This document shows positions 1-5,683 of a stretch of DNA of 37,215 nucleotides, piece by piece (position 1 is the stretch's first letter; every line of letters starts with the position of its first letter). The translations under genes and the position numbers were made by a program. Source of the DNA: an uncultured Acidobacteriia bacterium. GTDB taxonomy: Bacteria > Acidobacteriota > Terriglobia > Bryobacterales > Bryobacteraceae. The notes below the pieces were generated by a model that worked only from the letters and a program-made list of their open reading frames with translations, did not search any database and was not told the origin of the DNA. The DNA lies in NCBI GenBank assembly GCA_903881085.1, contig CAIRSA010000155.1, positions 1 through 37,215 on the forward strand, written 5' to 3'.

Positions 1-263
1 GCTGCTCTGCTCCATGCGTCAAAATCGTCAGAGTTCACTCGAATTACAATGTGCGACAGGGACGGTTGCAAAGTATCTAGTTTTTCAGCGTCGGCCTTCA
101 TCATGGATTCAATGATTCTCAAGGATTTTGCTGGCAGATCGATTGAAGTTGATAACCAATTATTGACGGTGTTTTTCGTCACACCGCACTGTTCAGCAAG
201 CCAATTTCGGTCATGTCCTGATTGCTTAAGCCAAATTTTAATTTCGTCTTTTGACGTTGCCAT
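1..263 (-). CDS. Phage HTH repressor-like protein (partial, C-terminus beyond window)
   Basis: Reading the minus strand gives an open frame that starts with MATSKDEIKIWLKQSG and runs off the left edge without a stop. Residues about 10-45 form a classic lambda/XRE-type helix-turn-helix (DRNWLAEQCGVTKNTVNNWL), so it should bind DNA. Its position facing away from the early operon, with a palindrome between, is that of a prophage CI-like repressor. I prefer the ATG at 263 to the one at 290, because a half-copy of the palindrome (271-280) would otherwise sit inside the gene; the longer form would add nine residues. Neither start has a well-spaced Shine-Dalgarno sequence, which is usual here. The C-terminal domain is not visible, so whether it is a self-cleaving LexA-like repressor cannot be judged. 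Confidence 0.75.
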   Translation of the reverse strand, partial: MATSKDEIKIWLKQSGHDRNWLAEQCGVTKNTVNNWLSTSIDLPAKSLRIIESMMKADAEKLDTLQPSLSHIVIRVNSDDFDAWSRA

Positions 264-270
264 GCGTTGA

Positions 271-353
271 AAATAAACGATTTCGGTCATTCCTGAAAGT
301 TTTTTTGTATTTCGGTGACTATTTTCTTGCAAGTAAACGATTTTCGTTTACTT
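271..353. promoter_or_regulatory. Probable repressor operator region between divergent genes
   Basis: A perfect inverted repeat with arms AAGTAAACGA (331-340) and TCGTTTACTT (344-353) around a TTT spacer lies 7 bp before the first rightward gene. A near-copy of one arm, AAATAAACGA, sits at 271-280 just before the preferred repressor start. This is the usual layout of a phage early operator bound by a dimeric HTH repressor. On the minus strand TTGCAA, 17 nt, TACAAA (about 332 to 304) could be a repressor promoter, matching 4 of 6 bases in each box, but that is weak evidence. Confidence 0.7.
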
Positions 354-360
354 TTCGGGC

Positions 361-552
361 ATGCGGACACAGGAACCACCCCCGAGTTTTGATTTACCGA
401 TTGTTTTGGCCCGTTTGACGCCGGAACAAGTTACATGGCTTGCGGCGATATCTGCGCAAACAGGGATGAGCACGGCGGATTGCGTTCGGGAATTGTTAGC
501 TAATGCAGCTGAATTGGCTGGATTTCCCCGTACCTCCCCCAAAGCGGCTTAA
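361..552 (+). CDS. Small ribbon-helix-helix-like protein, first early gene
   Basis: This 63-aa protein starts right after the operator palindrome. Its central part (LTPEQVTWLAAISAQTG, then a helix with VRELLANAAEL) has the spacing of the two helices of an Arc/MetJ-type ribbon-helix-helix fold, although the N-terminal strand is proline-rich and not convincing. By position it could play the Cro or antirepressor role against the leftward repressor. There is no Shine-Dalgarno; the ATG follows the operator arm by seven bases. The functional role is an inference from location. Confidence 0.5.
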   Translation: MRTQEPPPSFDLPIVLARLTPEQVTWLAAISAQTGMSTADCVRELLANAAELAGFPRTSPKAA

Positions 553-557
553 CCCTT

Positions 558-621
558 TTCCCGCCTTTGTCGGTGCGAGGGCAGGCCATTGAAACCGACG
601 TTTCCCCGGCGAGGGCGGGAA
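558..621 (+). promoter_or_regulatory. Nested stem-loop in leader of the following gene
   Basis: Two nested inverted repeats are visible: an outer stem TTCCCGCC (558-565) with GGCGGGAA (614-621), and an inner stem GTCGGT (569-574) with ACCGAC (594-599). They lie in the untranslated gap between two early genes and end 30 bp before the next start. No U-tract follows, so this is not a standard terminator. It could be an attenuator, an RNA-binding site or a small structured RNA; nothing in the sequence chooses between these. Confidence 0.4.
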
Positions 622-651
622 CCTGATAGAAGAAAACAACGAACCAAAAAA

Positions 652-975
652 ATGACAAAGCTCGAAACACTTATTAAACTCGACTCACTCGTTAGTGAGG
701 AGCAAACACCCACCAGCGATGATTCGTCCATCTTCGATATATCCGGCCAAAACATCGTCGTGCTCGATCGGGGATTCGTCTATGTCGGAGATGTTTCCCG
801 GGAGGGGGATTTCATAATCATCAGCAACGCTAAGAATATCCGAAAGTGGGGAACCACAAGGGGACTTGGAGAGCTGGTAAACGGTCCCCTAACATCCACT
901 GTTTTGGATCCTGTAGGGAGTATGATGGCTCCCCTCAAGGCCCTTATGCATCTGATCCCATGCAAAGGATTCTGA
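652..975 (+). CDS. Conserved phage-type protein of unknown function, N-terminal partner of the Gly-rich repeat
   Basis: The preferred ATG (652) follows an A/C-rich leader, AACGAACCAA at 638-647; an upstream TTG at 589 would add 21 poorly phage-like residues. The 107-aa product has a short charged N-terminus, then a dense globular segment (VVLDRGFVYVGDVSREGDF, NAKNIRKWGTTRGLGEL, VLDPVG) that I recognise as a recurring phage/prophage family without assigned function. I recall, but could not check, that relatives occur with Gly/Asp/Tyr-rich repeats. Here the frame stops at 973-975, two codons before the repeat begins in another frame, so this may be one half of a gene split by a frameshift, or a translationally coupled pair. 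Confidence 0.65.
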   Translation: MTKLETLIKLDSLVSEEQTPTSDDSSIFDISGQNIVVLDRGFVYVGDVSREGDFIIISNAKNIRKWGTTRGLGELVNGPLTSTVLDPVGSMMAPLKALMHLIPCKGF

Positions 976-1289
976 TAACCGGCTCCGGCGACGGCGACGG
1001 CTCCGGCGACGGCGACGGCTACGGCGACGGCTACGGCGACGGCTACGGCTCCGGCTACGGCGACGGCTACGGCTCCGGCTACGGCTACGGCTGCGGCGAC
1101 GGCGACGGCTCCGGCGACGGGTACGGCGACGGCTACGGCTACGGCTACGGCTCCGGCTCCGGCGACGGCGACGGGTACGGCGACGGGTACGGCGACGGCG
1201 ACGGCTACGGCTCCGGCTCCGGCTACGGCTGCGGCGACGGCGACGGCGACGGGTACGGCGACGGGTACGGCGACGGCGACGGCTATTAA
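960..1289 (+). CDS. Gly-(Asp/Tyr/Ser/Cys) dipeptide-repeat protein or C-terminal extension
   Basis: An ATG at 960 overlaps the end of the previous gene in the -1 frame and opens a 109-aa frame. After MQRILIT it consists solely of 51 dipeptides Gly-X, where X is Asp, Tyr, Ser or rarely Cys, and ends with TAA at 1287. There is no other sequence and no C-terminal anchor. Such Gly/Tyr/Asp chains are intrinsically disordered; Asp could bind divalent cations and Tyr could drive self-association, but both are inference. It is read as a separate coupled product or, by frameshift, as the tail of the preceding protein. The start is uncertain: there is no Shine-Dalgarno, and the only support is the overlap and neighbourhood. 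Confidence 0.5.
   Translation: MQRILITGSGDGDGSGDGDGYGDGYGDGYGSGYGDGYGSGYGYGCGDGDGSGDGYGDGYGYGYGSGSGDGDGYGDGYGDGDGYGSGSGYGCGDGDGDGYGDGYGDGDGY
981..1286 (+). repeat. Degenerate tandem hexanucleotide array, 51 units
   Basis: Fifty-one contiguous hexamers of the forms GGCGAC, GGCTAC, GGCTCC, GGGTAC and two GGCTGC, with no interruption. GGGTAC units occur only directly after a GAC. Because the unit is six bases, gain or loss of copies keeps the reading frame, so length could vary between isolates without inactivating the product. The opposite strand reads as Ala-Val or Arg-rich frames that I treat as shadows. Confidence 0.97.
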
Positions 1290-1308
1290 CGAACAAAGAA
1301 TTTCCAAT

Positions 1309-1557
1309 ATGAGCGCGAACGAATTGAAGCAAGAAGACAGGAAGATAGGGACGCCCCCGGCGGGTTTCCGGCCACAAGTGGTGCTGACGCAGTTTGAATG
1401 GGCGGCAGGCCAAGTGCAGGAGTGGGACCGGCTGAGCGTTGATATGCGCAAGGGGCTGATTCTGCTTCTGGAATGCCAGCTAGATAATCTCGCTGAGTGC
1501 CTGCGGGTTGAAATCCGCGAGAATGAGAAAGATAACGAGGGGGTTGTGGCACCATGA
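1309..1557 (+). CDS. Hypothetical early phage protein
   Basis: The 82-aa product is mostly helical by eye, with amphipathic stretches (WAAGQVQEWDRLSVDMRKGLI and the Leu-rich segment after it) that suggest a small helical bundle or coiled coil. I do not recognise a family. The start follows a leader with AACGAACAAA (1288-1297), a variant of the motif found before several genes here. The stop overlaps the next gene by four bases (ATGA), so the two are probably translationally coupled. Confidence 0.6.
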   Translation: MSANELKQEDRKIGTPPAGFRPQVVLTQFEWAAGQVQEWDRLSVDMRKGLILLLECQLDNLAECLRVEIRENEKDNEGVVAP

Positions 1558-1841
1558 GTCCTGAATCGGCCTATTTGTTGCAGTGCCTGAATGACCGGAT
1601 TGCGAAGCTGGACGCCCGGTTCGACCGGCTGACGCGTGCGGTGGAGAACGGGGCGACGGCACGGGCTGAGGATGATGACGGCTGGACACGGCTGCCCCGC
1701 CCCTCAGGCCGCTGCCCGGTGAGCGGGTGGAGCCGTAGCACGGTGATGAAACGGATCACAGAGGGACTGGTGCGGGCCAAGAGCATCGGCGGGGCTCGGT
1801 ACTATGCGGCGAAAGATATCCAGCAACTTCTAAAATCATGA
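1554..1841 (+). CDS. Small winged-helix/excisionase-like DNA-binding protein
   Basis: In this 95-aa protein residues 1-35 look like a short coiled coil (ESAYLLQCLNDRIAKLDARF). Residues about 45-95 (LPRPSGRCPVSGWSRSTVMK, then ITEGLVRAKSIGGARYYAAK) have the pattern of small phage helix-turn-helix proteins in which a Pro/Gly turn leads into the recognition helix and a basic wing. This resembles MerR/excisionase-like folds, in which case it could be a directionality factor or early regulator. It overlaps both neighbours by 4 bp (ATGA), so it is part of a compact early operon. Confidence 0.55.
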   Translation: MSPESAYLLQCLNDRIAKLDARFDRLTRAVENGATARAEDDDGWTRLPRPSGRCPVSGWSRSTVMKRITEGLVRAKSIGGARYYAAKDIQQLLKS

Positions 1842-2137
1842 AAGCAACCTTGGCGAAAGTGAGACGGACGGATTTCCGACAGAAGCAAGAGGCGGCAAAG
1901 GCTGCTGCTTGGGCTCCTCTGGAAATTGGACAGACGGCGCGTGAAATGGACGCGAGGGCGCATGATAAGGCGGTAGCCATGCTAGCACCTGAAACGGTGC
2001 TGGCTGCGGCGCGTGACCTCGGGAAGCGGGGTTGCTGGGATTACCGGGACCCTGAACACCGGTGGAGCTTGGGACGGCTGGCGGCTCTGGCGCGCCGGAT
2101 TGACCGGGACAGAAACTCAAGACAAACGACAAGATGA
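1838..2137 (+). CDS. Hypothetical basic, alanine-rich early protein
   Basis: This 99-aa product is Lys/Arg/Ala-rich, with long helical runs in the first half and a Trp-containing segment (GCWDYRDPEHRWSLGRLAAL) in the second. I recognise no domain. The start overlaps the previous stop and its own stop overlaps the next start (ATGA both times), which supports it as a real coupled gene. The strong positive charge suggests nucleic-acid contact, but this is only inference. Confidence 0.55.
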   Translation: MKATLAKVRRTDFRQKQEAAKAAAWAPLEIGQTAREMDARAHDKAVAMLAPETVLAAARDLGKRGCWDYRDPEHRWSLGRLAALARRIDRDRNSRQTTR

Positions 2138-2352
2138 AATACTATCTGGACAAGGCAAAACGGGATTTTAGCCGTGCGGTGATTTGCTGGTGCGGTGCGG
2201 TGCTGCTGGGGCTGTTGAGCGGGCGAAGCGCGTTCGAGGGGTTACCGCTCTGGGCGGTGATTTGCGGGTGCGGCGCGGTGTTCTGCTGGATGGGGGCCTC
2301 TGTGTTTGCGCATGATGCGAACATCAACCGGAGAAAGGCGCAATGGTTCTGA
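2134..2352 (+). CDS. Small membrane protein with two predicted transmembrane segments
   Basis: In this 72-aa product two hydrophobic stretches, about residues 16-30 (VICWCGAVLLGLLSG) and 38-58 (PLWAVICGCGAVFCWMGASVF), are joined by a short polar turn and flanked by Lys/Arg-rich ends, so it should be a helical hairpin in the inner membrane with both termini probably inside. The hydrophobic parts are unusually Cys-rich, with a repeated WCGAV/GCGAV motif. It overlaps the downstream resolvase gene by 10 bp. The function is unknown; small early membrane proteins in temperate phages often act in exclusion or host modulation. Confidence 0.55.
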   Translation: MKYYLDKAKRDFSRAVICWCGAVLLGLLSGRSAFEGLPLWAVICGCGAVFCWMGASVFAHDANINRRKAQWF

Positions 2353-2723
2353 CACTGGTTCTGACACTGGTTCTGACACTGCCAATTCCATCGCCGGGGT
2401 TATCGCCGAATGCTCATGGTCACTGGCGGAACCGCCATAAGCTGACGCGAAAGCACAAGGATCTAGCGAACCTCGTGACGCGCTTGAACATCGGGGAACC
2501 TAAGCCGACGTTCACAGGGTACACTCTGGCGTTTTTCTGGCCAACCTCACGCCGGCGGGATGATGACAACGCAAGCGCCCGGTGCAAGGCGTACCGGGAC
2601 GGGATAGCCATGGCGCTGGGGGTGGATGATTCGACCCTGGTGCAAATGGGACCGCCGGCAATGGCGGTGGATAAGGCCAAGCCCCGGCTGGAAATCACTT
2701 TGATCGAGAAATTGGACTTATGA
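2343..2723 (+). CDS. RusA-family Holliday junction resolvase
   Basis: The 126-aa length fits the RusA family. The N-terminal strand (LPIPSPGLSPNAHGHWR, about 13-29) is the usual RusA opening, and the acidic cluster RRDDDN (71-76) followed by a conserved Lys (82), Asp (86) and the pair DD (95-96) matches the metal-binding active site that cuts four-way junctions. In a phage it would resolve recombination or replication intermediates before packaging. The start overlaps the previous gene; the first 12 residues are three copies of VLTL encoded by a 12-bp tandem repeat, so the N-terminus is unusual and may vary. The next gene overlaps its stop by four bases. Confidence 0.88.
   Translation: MVLTLVLTLVLTLPIPSPGLSPNAHGHWRNRHKLTRKHKDLANLVTRLNIGEPKPTFTGYTLAFFWPTSRRRDDDNASARCKAYRDGIAMALGVDDSTLVQMGPPAMAVDKAKPRLEITLIEKLDL
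2345..2380 (+). repeat. Three perfect 12-bp tandem repeats at the resolvase N-terminus
   Basis: The unit GGTTCTGACACT is present three times without change, at 2345-2356, 2357-2368 and 2369-2380. It encodes VLTL three times directly after the start Met. The unit length keeps the frame, so copy number may differ between strains. Confidence 0.98.
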
Positions 2724-3274
2724 AAAAACAAAATGTGATGATTGATTTGGAAACTCTAGGAACGCGGCCGGGCTGCGTGATTCTTGAAATCGCTGCTGTT
2801 GGGTTCGATGAGGCGGGGGGGGAATATGAGGTGTACGAAAGCGGCATCATTGAGTTGGTGAGCGCGACGGCCAAGGGGCTGCACGTAGATGCGGCAACGC
2901 TGCAATGGTGGTCTGATAAGCCGGCCCTGACTTCGCTTCTGAATGGCAAGAGGAATTTCAAGGTGGAGGTGGGGAACCTGATTGAGTTTGTGGGGGAGAT
3001 TTTGGCCGACAAAGGGTCGGTGTGGTGTTGGGGGGGGAGTTTTGATTTTCCGGTTTTGAAGGACGCCATTTGGCGCTGTGACGGGGCGGTGCCGTGGGAG
3101 CATTGGCAGGAACGCTGCGCAAGAACGCTGTGCAAGACGCTGGGTGTGTCTCGACGCGGGGACACTCGGCACCGGGCGCTTGACGACGCCATGAGCCAAA
3201 TCATAGCGGTGCAAGTGGCTCTGGCTGAGGTTAGCTGGCTGCGTGAGATAAGCGCGGAGGGTATGAAGGGGTGA
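2720..3274 (+). CDS. DEDDh-type 3'-5' exonuclease (DnaQ/Rv2179c-like)
   Basis: This 184-aa protein has the three exonuclease motifs: MIDLETLG with D9 and E11 (Exo I), WGGSFDFPVL with D109 (Exo II), and HRALDDA with H151 and D156 (Exo III), which places it in the DEDDh class. The WW pair (63-64) and overall layout resemble the phage-borne 3'-5' exoribonuclease group related to Rv2179c rather than polymerase proofreading subunits. It would remove nucleotides from 3' ends of RNA or DNA, perhaps in replication or nucleotide scavenging. It overlaps the RusA gene by four bases. Confidence 0.85.
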   Translation: MKKQNVMIDLETLGTRPGCVILEIAAVGFDEAGGEYEVYESGIIELVSATAKGLHVDAATLQWWSDKPALTSLLNGKRNFKVEVGNLIEFVGEILADKGSVWCWGGSFDFPVLKDAIWRCDGAVPWEHWQERCARTLCKTLGVSRRGDTRHRALDDAMSQIIAVQVALAEVSWLREISAEGMKG

Positions 3275-3314
3275 GGGTTTTTTTGCTGAGTTGAACCAAA
3301 AACAATGATATACC

Positions 3315-3692
3315 ATGAAAGACAAGACGATGAGTGAACCGGAGGGGATTCCTTCCAATCTGTTCCAAGACATGCTGGCAAAGCATCGCCGTGGATTCGC
3401 TGCGAACAAGGCGAGTACAAAGCTGCGCGAGGCGCTGATGGCGAGCCGTGACACGGGGGCCAAGAGCACGGTGACAATCACTGTGACGATTACCCCAGGA
3501 ACGGATGACCAAATGAGCCTCGCCATTCAGGCGACGAACAAGCTACCGGATGAGAAATTGCCGGGTGGCACGTTCTGGGTGGATGACGATGGGAACCTCA
3601 TGACGAGCGACCCGAGACAGAAAGAGCTGCCTCTGCGCGAGGTGATTCCTGTGGGCCGCGAAGCTCGTGAGGCAAAAGCCAAGCAGGGATAA
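3315..3692 (+). CDS. Conserved phage protein of unknown function, upstream of DUF2303-like gene
   Basis: In this 125-aa protein the N-terminal half is helical and basic, then comes a beta-type segment (STVTITVTITPGTDDQMSLA, about 51-70), an acidic turn (WVDDDGNLM), and a C-terminal RQKELPLREV. I recall this arrangement from phage proteins commonly encoded beside DUF2303 proteins; no function is established. The leader contains TTGAACCAA-like A/C-rich sequence and no Shine-Dalgarno. A second ATG at 3330 (MSEPEG) is an alternative start. Confidence 0.65.
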   Translation: MKDKTMSEPEGIPSNLFQDMLAKHRRGFAANKASTKLREALMASRDTGAKSTVTITVTITPGTDDQMSLAIQATNKLPDEKLPGGTFWVDDDGNLMTSDPRQKELPLREVIPVGREAREAKAKQG

Positions 3693-3744
3693 AAACAAGA
3701 GACAGAAGACAAGAGAGAGAAGACAACGAACCAAACATATATCT

Positions 3745-4599
3745 ATGAAACCAAACGAAATTGAAGATAGTACGAGACCGGGGGCGCTGCTTTCGGCGTT
3801 CGAGGCGGGGGTAAAGTCGGCGGCACCTGTGGAGGTTTTTCCGGGGCTGATTGCGCACCACAAGGATTACGCGTTGGCGGATAAAGCGGCGCAACGGCTG
3901 GCGGAGCCGAAACAAAATTCGCCGGGTCCCTACAATGCTTATGGGACTCTGGTGCTTTTGACGCCTGAGAGTTTTTCCTGTGCGTTGCTGGATTACAGGG
4001 ATTGCCGAAGCAAGGTGTTCGCCGACAATGAAAAGGGAGAAATTACGGCGGTTTTCGATTACGTGACGCCGGGCGGGGCCATCACCAAGCCATTGATGGG
4101 CTGGGGGCAACACCGGGCAACGATCACCTTTGCGGAAAGCCGGAAACTCAAGGAGTGGAAAAAAACTCTGGAGTGGATGGGCCAAGTGGATTTTGCAAAC
4201 TTTTTGGAGGATCACCTTGAAGACGTTATTTCTCCGAGTGGGCAGGAGCTGCTCGGGATTGCGACGGACCTGGAGGCTTCGAGCACGGGCGGCCTCAAGA
4301 GCCGGGTGAATCTGGACAACGGAAGTGTGCGCCTGAACTATCAGGATGACGTGGAAACGTCTGTTGAGATTCCGCGCAACCTCGTGCTTGGGATTCCGCT
4401 GTTCGAGCATGGGGACCGGTACAAGCTGGGTGCCCGGCTCCGGTTCGTGATTGGCGGGGGACTTGTGAAGTTCAAGCTGCTTTTCACGAATCTGCAAGAC
4501 TCCAAAGAAGCGGAGTTTGAACGGATCACCCAGGAGATTGAAGCCAAGACGGCTACGGTGATTTATCGCGGTCGGTTGGTGATCTCGTCCAGTTGGTGA
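3745..4599 (+). CDS. DUF2303 (YfdQ-like) phage protein
   Basis: I place the start at 3745 (MKPNEIEDS), which follows AACGAACCAA (3725-3734); the in-frame extension upstream is low-complexity Lys/Arg sequence from a GACAGAAGA-type repeat and is unlikely to be coding. The 284-aa product has the family's layout: an N-terminal HHKDYALADKA segment, a central FDYVTPGGA and WGQHRATITF core, a helix around FANFLEDHLEDV, and a C-terminal beta-rich part (IPLFEHGDRYKLGARLRF). DUF2303 proteins are common in the early/recombination region of temperate phages and Rac-type prophages, but their biochemical role is not established. Confidence 0.85.
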   Translation: MKPNEIEDSTRPGALLSAFEAGVKSAAPVEVFPGLIAHHKDYALADKAAQRLAEPKQNSPGPYNAYGTLVLLTPESFSCALLDYRDCRSKVFADNEKGEITAVFDYVTPGGAITKPLMGWGQHRATITFAESRKLKEWKKTLEWMGQVDFANFLEDHLEDVISPSGQELLGIATDLEASSTGGLKSRVNLDNGSVRLNYQDDVETSVEIPRNLVLGIPLFEHGDRYKLGARLRFVIGGGLVKFKLLFTNLQDSKEAEFERITQEIEAKTATVIYRGRLVISSSW

Positions 4600-4699
4600 T
4601 GTGACCGGGGAAAAACTACCCACCATAACGGAACGCATGGGAAAGCCGCGACACTAGGCTTGGCAGTGGGAGAGACTACACCGATTTGAAAGCAGGGCC

Positions 4700-5020
4700 A
4701 TGATCGATCCAACAAATATGATGCGAGCGGGGGTGATGAATATGAGTGACGCGGTATTGCTGGAATACGCTGGGCGGGCGGGTATCGGCGGGGTGACCAC
4801 GGTGCAGGCCGCTGAGGCGTGCCGACTGCCGAACAACACGGTGCACGGGTGTTTTGTGCGCCTGAGAGACTTGGGGCTGGTGTGCGCTCCGACGCGAGAC
4901 ACGGCCAAGGGCCGGGTGAACCGCCATGTGATGAGTCCGGCGGGGCTGGCGCTGCTACAGCAAGCTGTGGTGCGGGTGAATGGCTATGAAATGCAGCTGC
5001 CAATAACACTGAAAGCATGA
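4700..5020 (+). CDS. Small winged-helix DNA-binding protein
   Basis: In this 106-aa protein the segment VTTVQAAEACRLPNNTVHGC looks like a helix-turn-helix and is followed by a helix and a basic wing (LRDLGLVCAPTRDTAKGRVN), the layout of small MarR/winged-helix phage regulators. The start is uncertain: ATGs at 4700, 4718, 4721, 4736 and 4742 are in frame. A 100-bp gap precedes it, the longest so far in the early region, so a promoter may lie there, but I see no convincing one. The stop overlaps the next gene by four bases. Confidence 0.55.
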   Translation: MIDPTNMMRAGVMNMSDAVLLEYAGRAGIGGVTTVQAAEACRLPNNTVHGCFVRLRDLGLVCAPTRDTAKGRVNRHVMSPAGLALLQQAVVRVNGYEMQLPITLKA

Positions 5021-5676
5021 GGGATTTCGAACCATCAAAAAAAGCATGGGGAACGCCACTCCCGTTGGAGGGGTTACGTTCGTTCCGGCATCCAAACCCA
5101 GGGCATGTGTTCGGGGCTGCGGTGTGGCATGAGGGGGAAGCGCTAGCAAGCAACGGGTTTGTGGCGCTGAGGGCGACAACGGGCTGGTGGGGGCCTGAGG
5201 ATTTCGGACAGGCGAGCGATGCGTTTCAGGAACGGTTTTTTGGGATTCCTTGGGGGGGGATGCCGGCGGGCAATGAGTGGTCGAATCTCGATGACGTTCG
5301 GGGGACGCTGTACCGGGGGCACCCGGGAGTGATGTATGACAAGGGCCGGGATGGATGGCGGTTTGCGGATTGTGCCAAGGTGAGGGTGGGGGGCGCTGTG
5401 GTGGTGCCGCTGAGCGTGCTGCAATGGGTGGCGCGGCTGCCACGCTGTGAGGTGTGGACGGGCTTGGGGGATGGTGACCAGCCGTTGGCGTTCCGGTTCT
5501 CCGGAGGGGTGGGGATGATAGCGCCGGATGCGTCGGCGCTTGTGGATTTTGCGATTTTCGAGCCACGCCGGCACGATGACGGAAGCCGGATCGCGAGGAG
5601 TGGGCCACGGCCCGGGTTCTCTCTGCCTGGGTGGCCTCCTGTGGATAAGACGGATGATTCAATCATCGAACCCTGA
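5017..5676 (+). CDS. Hypothetical phage protein, beta-rich, unknown function
   Basis: This 219-aa product is rich in Gly, Trp and Arg and predicted beta-rich. A central stretch (LQWVARLPRCEVWTGLGDGD) followed by LAFRFSGGVGMIAPDA is reminiscent of phage proteins thought to resemble sliding-clamp or beta-barrel folds, but I cannot support that. It overlaps the preceding wHTH gene (ATGA) and is followed 7 bp later by the putative replication protein, so it belongs to the same transcription unit. A short hydrophilic C-terminus ends the protein. Confidence 0.55.
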   Translation: MRDFEPSKKAWGTPLPLEGLRSFRHPNPGHVFGAAVWHEGEALASNGFVALRATTGWWGPEDFGQASDAFQERFFGIPWGGMPAGNEWSNLDDVRGTLYRGHPGVMYDKGRDGWRFADCAKVRVGGAVVVPLSVLQWVARLPRCEVWTGLGDGDQPLAFRFSGGVGMIAPDASALVDFAIFEPRRHDDGSRIARSGPRPGFSLPGWPPVDKTDDSIIEP

Positions 5677-5683
5677 AACATTT

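Noticed and set aside
49..270. Plus-strand frame of 73 aa at the left edge
   Set aside because: It is the shadow of the minus-strand HTH gene, which has a clear DNA-binding motif and a better context.
950..975. Canonical slippery heptamer for -1 frameshifting
   Set aside because: I looked for an X XXY YYZ pattern in the overlap and found none, so frameshifting is only a hypothesis.
981..1286. CRISPR or other spaced repeat array
   Set aside because: The units are contiguous 6-mers without spacers, and the frame is protein-coding.
780..1451. Minus-strand frames over the hexamer array (Ala-Val repeat and Arg-rich repeat proteins)
   Set aside because: They are by-products of the repeat read backwards; they also cross neighbouring genes and have no start context.
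3598..4638. Minus-strand frame of 346 aa
   Set aside because: It lies opposite the DUF2303-like gene and the gene before it; Arg/His/Pro-rich composition is typical of antisense shadows in GC-rich DNA.
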